In this document: positions 13,853 through 14,313 of the stretch, piece by piece
Numbering within the stretch: the first letter of the stretch is position 1
Layout of the letters: each line of letters begins with the position of its first letter
NCBI GenBank assembly: GCA_009693225.1
Contig: SHXP01000029.1
Span: 1 to 14,313, forward strand
Length of the DNA stretch: 14,313 nt
Source of the DNA: Limnohabitans sp.
GTDB taxonomy: Bacteria; Pseudomonadota; Gammaproteobacteria; Burkholderiales; Burkholderiaceae_C
Direction: 5' to 3'
Notes under the pieces: generated by a model
Told to the model about the DNA's origin: nothing
The model's input: the letters and a program-made list of their open reading frames with translations, nothing else
Database searches by the model: none
Program-made: the position numbers and the translations under genes

Positions 13853-14313
13853 CTACTCCGGCAAATGTGAAGTCACGTCCGGCCATTGATGATGCGGTTC
13901 AGCGGTCGCACAGTGCCTGAGGCGCTTGCCTGACATACATTGCCGGACTTGGCAGACGGTCGGTTCTGTGTTGACCTCTTCGCTGCATTGCAGGCACTGT
14001 CTACACCATCTCACCGTGCCATCCCCGTAGCCGGGAAACAATTGGTCCTCGGGGTTGTGCAGCACCGTGACATGCAATGGAGCCGGACAAGCTTCCTGAT
14101 TCAATTCATCAGAGGTGATGCCCGCTGCGCTAATCACGGCATGAGCGGGAGCGGGAGACCTGTTTTTTGTCCTGACGGTCAATCCTGTCGCCAGACTGCC
14201 CCCGTCAGAGTGTCCGGCAAACACAATCCGCGCCTGGTCTATGCACCATGTCGCCATGACCTGCGGCACCACCTCGCTTTGCACCAGTAGTACGCGGGCC
14301 AGTGGCTCCGCCA
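13853..14313 (-). CDS. Alpha/beta hydrolase (PHB-depolymerase/feruloyl-esterase-like), C-terminal part, Cys-rich
   Basis: The frame runs off the right edge with no stop, leaving 152 C-terminal residues; the first complete codon is at 14311. IDQARIVFAGHSDGGSLATG carries the GxSxG nucleophile elbow (Ser35 of the fragment). LHVTVLHNPEDQLFPGYGDG supplies the likely acid Asp89, and PHHQWPDV the likely catalytic His near the end, in the H-x-W-P setting of LpqC/PHB-depolymerase esterases. Between acid and His are six Cys (103, 106, 109, 120, 125, 134), including WCRQCLQC and CQVRQC. That is far more than the one or two I expect in this family, and suggests disulfides or a metal site. The N-terminal part, including any signal peptide, is outside the window. 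It converges with the DUF2236 gene; I see no clear terminator in the 65-bp gap. Confidence 0.72.
   Translation of the reverse strand, partial: AEPLARVLLVQSEVVPQVMATWCIDQARIVFAGHSDGGSLATGLTVRTKNRSPAPAHAVISAAGITSDELNQEACPAPLHVTVLHNPEDQLFPGYGDGTVRWCRQCLQCSEEVNTEPTVCQVRQCMSGKRLRHCATAEPHHQWPDVTSHLPE

Overview
The window looks like chromosome from a betaproteobacterium, probably Burkholderiales. The reasons are the GC content in the mid-fifties by eye, the homodimeric AceE-type E1, the SerC form with a GGAIAENAIVP segment, and the mix of Lrp, Rrf2 and MerR regulators with a DUF2236/MpaB protein. No rRNA, tRNA, CRISPR array, insertion sequence or phage gene is visible. The taxon is inferred from family resemblance only.

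Positions 1-920 are AT-rich and untidy. They hold the start of an unknown minus-strand gene, a frameshifted bactofilin remnant (304-719), and about 200 bp of nested inverted repeats (725-903). Positions 921-3380 hold a three-gene plus-strand cluster of small membrane proteins. One has a His-rich linker and a four-Cys C-terminal domain. One has a zinc ribbon, coiled coil, single membrane span and His-rich tail. One has a zinc ribbon, two membrane spans and a GRAM/PH-like domain. No function for this cluster is recognised, and it is the best candidate here for an undescribed system.

Positions 3392-5610 are a minus-strand pair coupled by an ATGA overlap: an EctD-like PhyH-family Fe(II)/2-oxoglutarate dioxygenase followed by an NAD(P)-dependent homoserine-dehydrogenase-like oxidoreductase with a C-terminal SAF domain. 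They probably act in sequence on one small molecule. A divergent secreted TPR protein follows (5739-6176).

Positions 6249-9465 hold an Lrp/AsnC regulator divergent from a full-length AceE-type 2-oxoacid dehydrogenase E1 with no E2 or E3 gene beside it. This recalls the mdeR/mdeB pair of Pseudomonas putida (2-oxobutyrate oxidation) without mdeA. An AT-rich dyad between the two genes is a candidate operator. Convergent serC (9486-10568) and a small lipoprotein gene (10674-11081) come next.

Positions 11098-13787 form a regulatory and redox locus. A MerR-type regulator with an unusual C-terminal half lies divergent from an Rrf2-type repressor, which is followed after 21 bp by a DUF2236/MpaB/Lcp-family putative haem protein. 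A perfect 8-3-8 palindrome lies in the merR-like leader. The window ends inside a minus-strand alpha/beta hydrolase (13853-14313) with an unusually Cys-rich C-terminal part.
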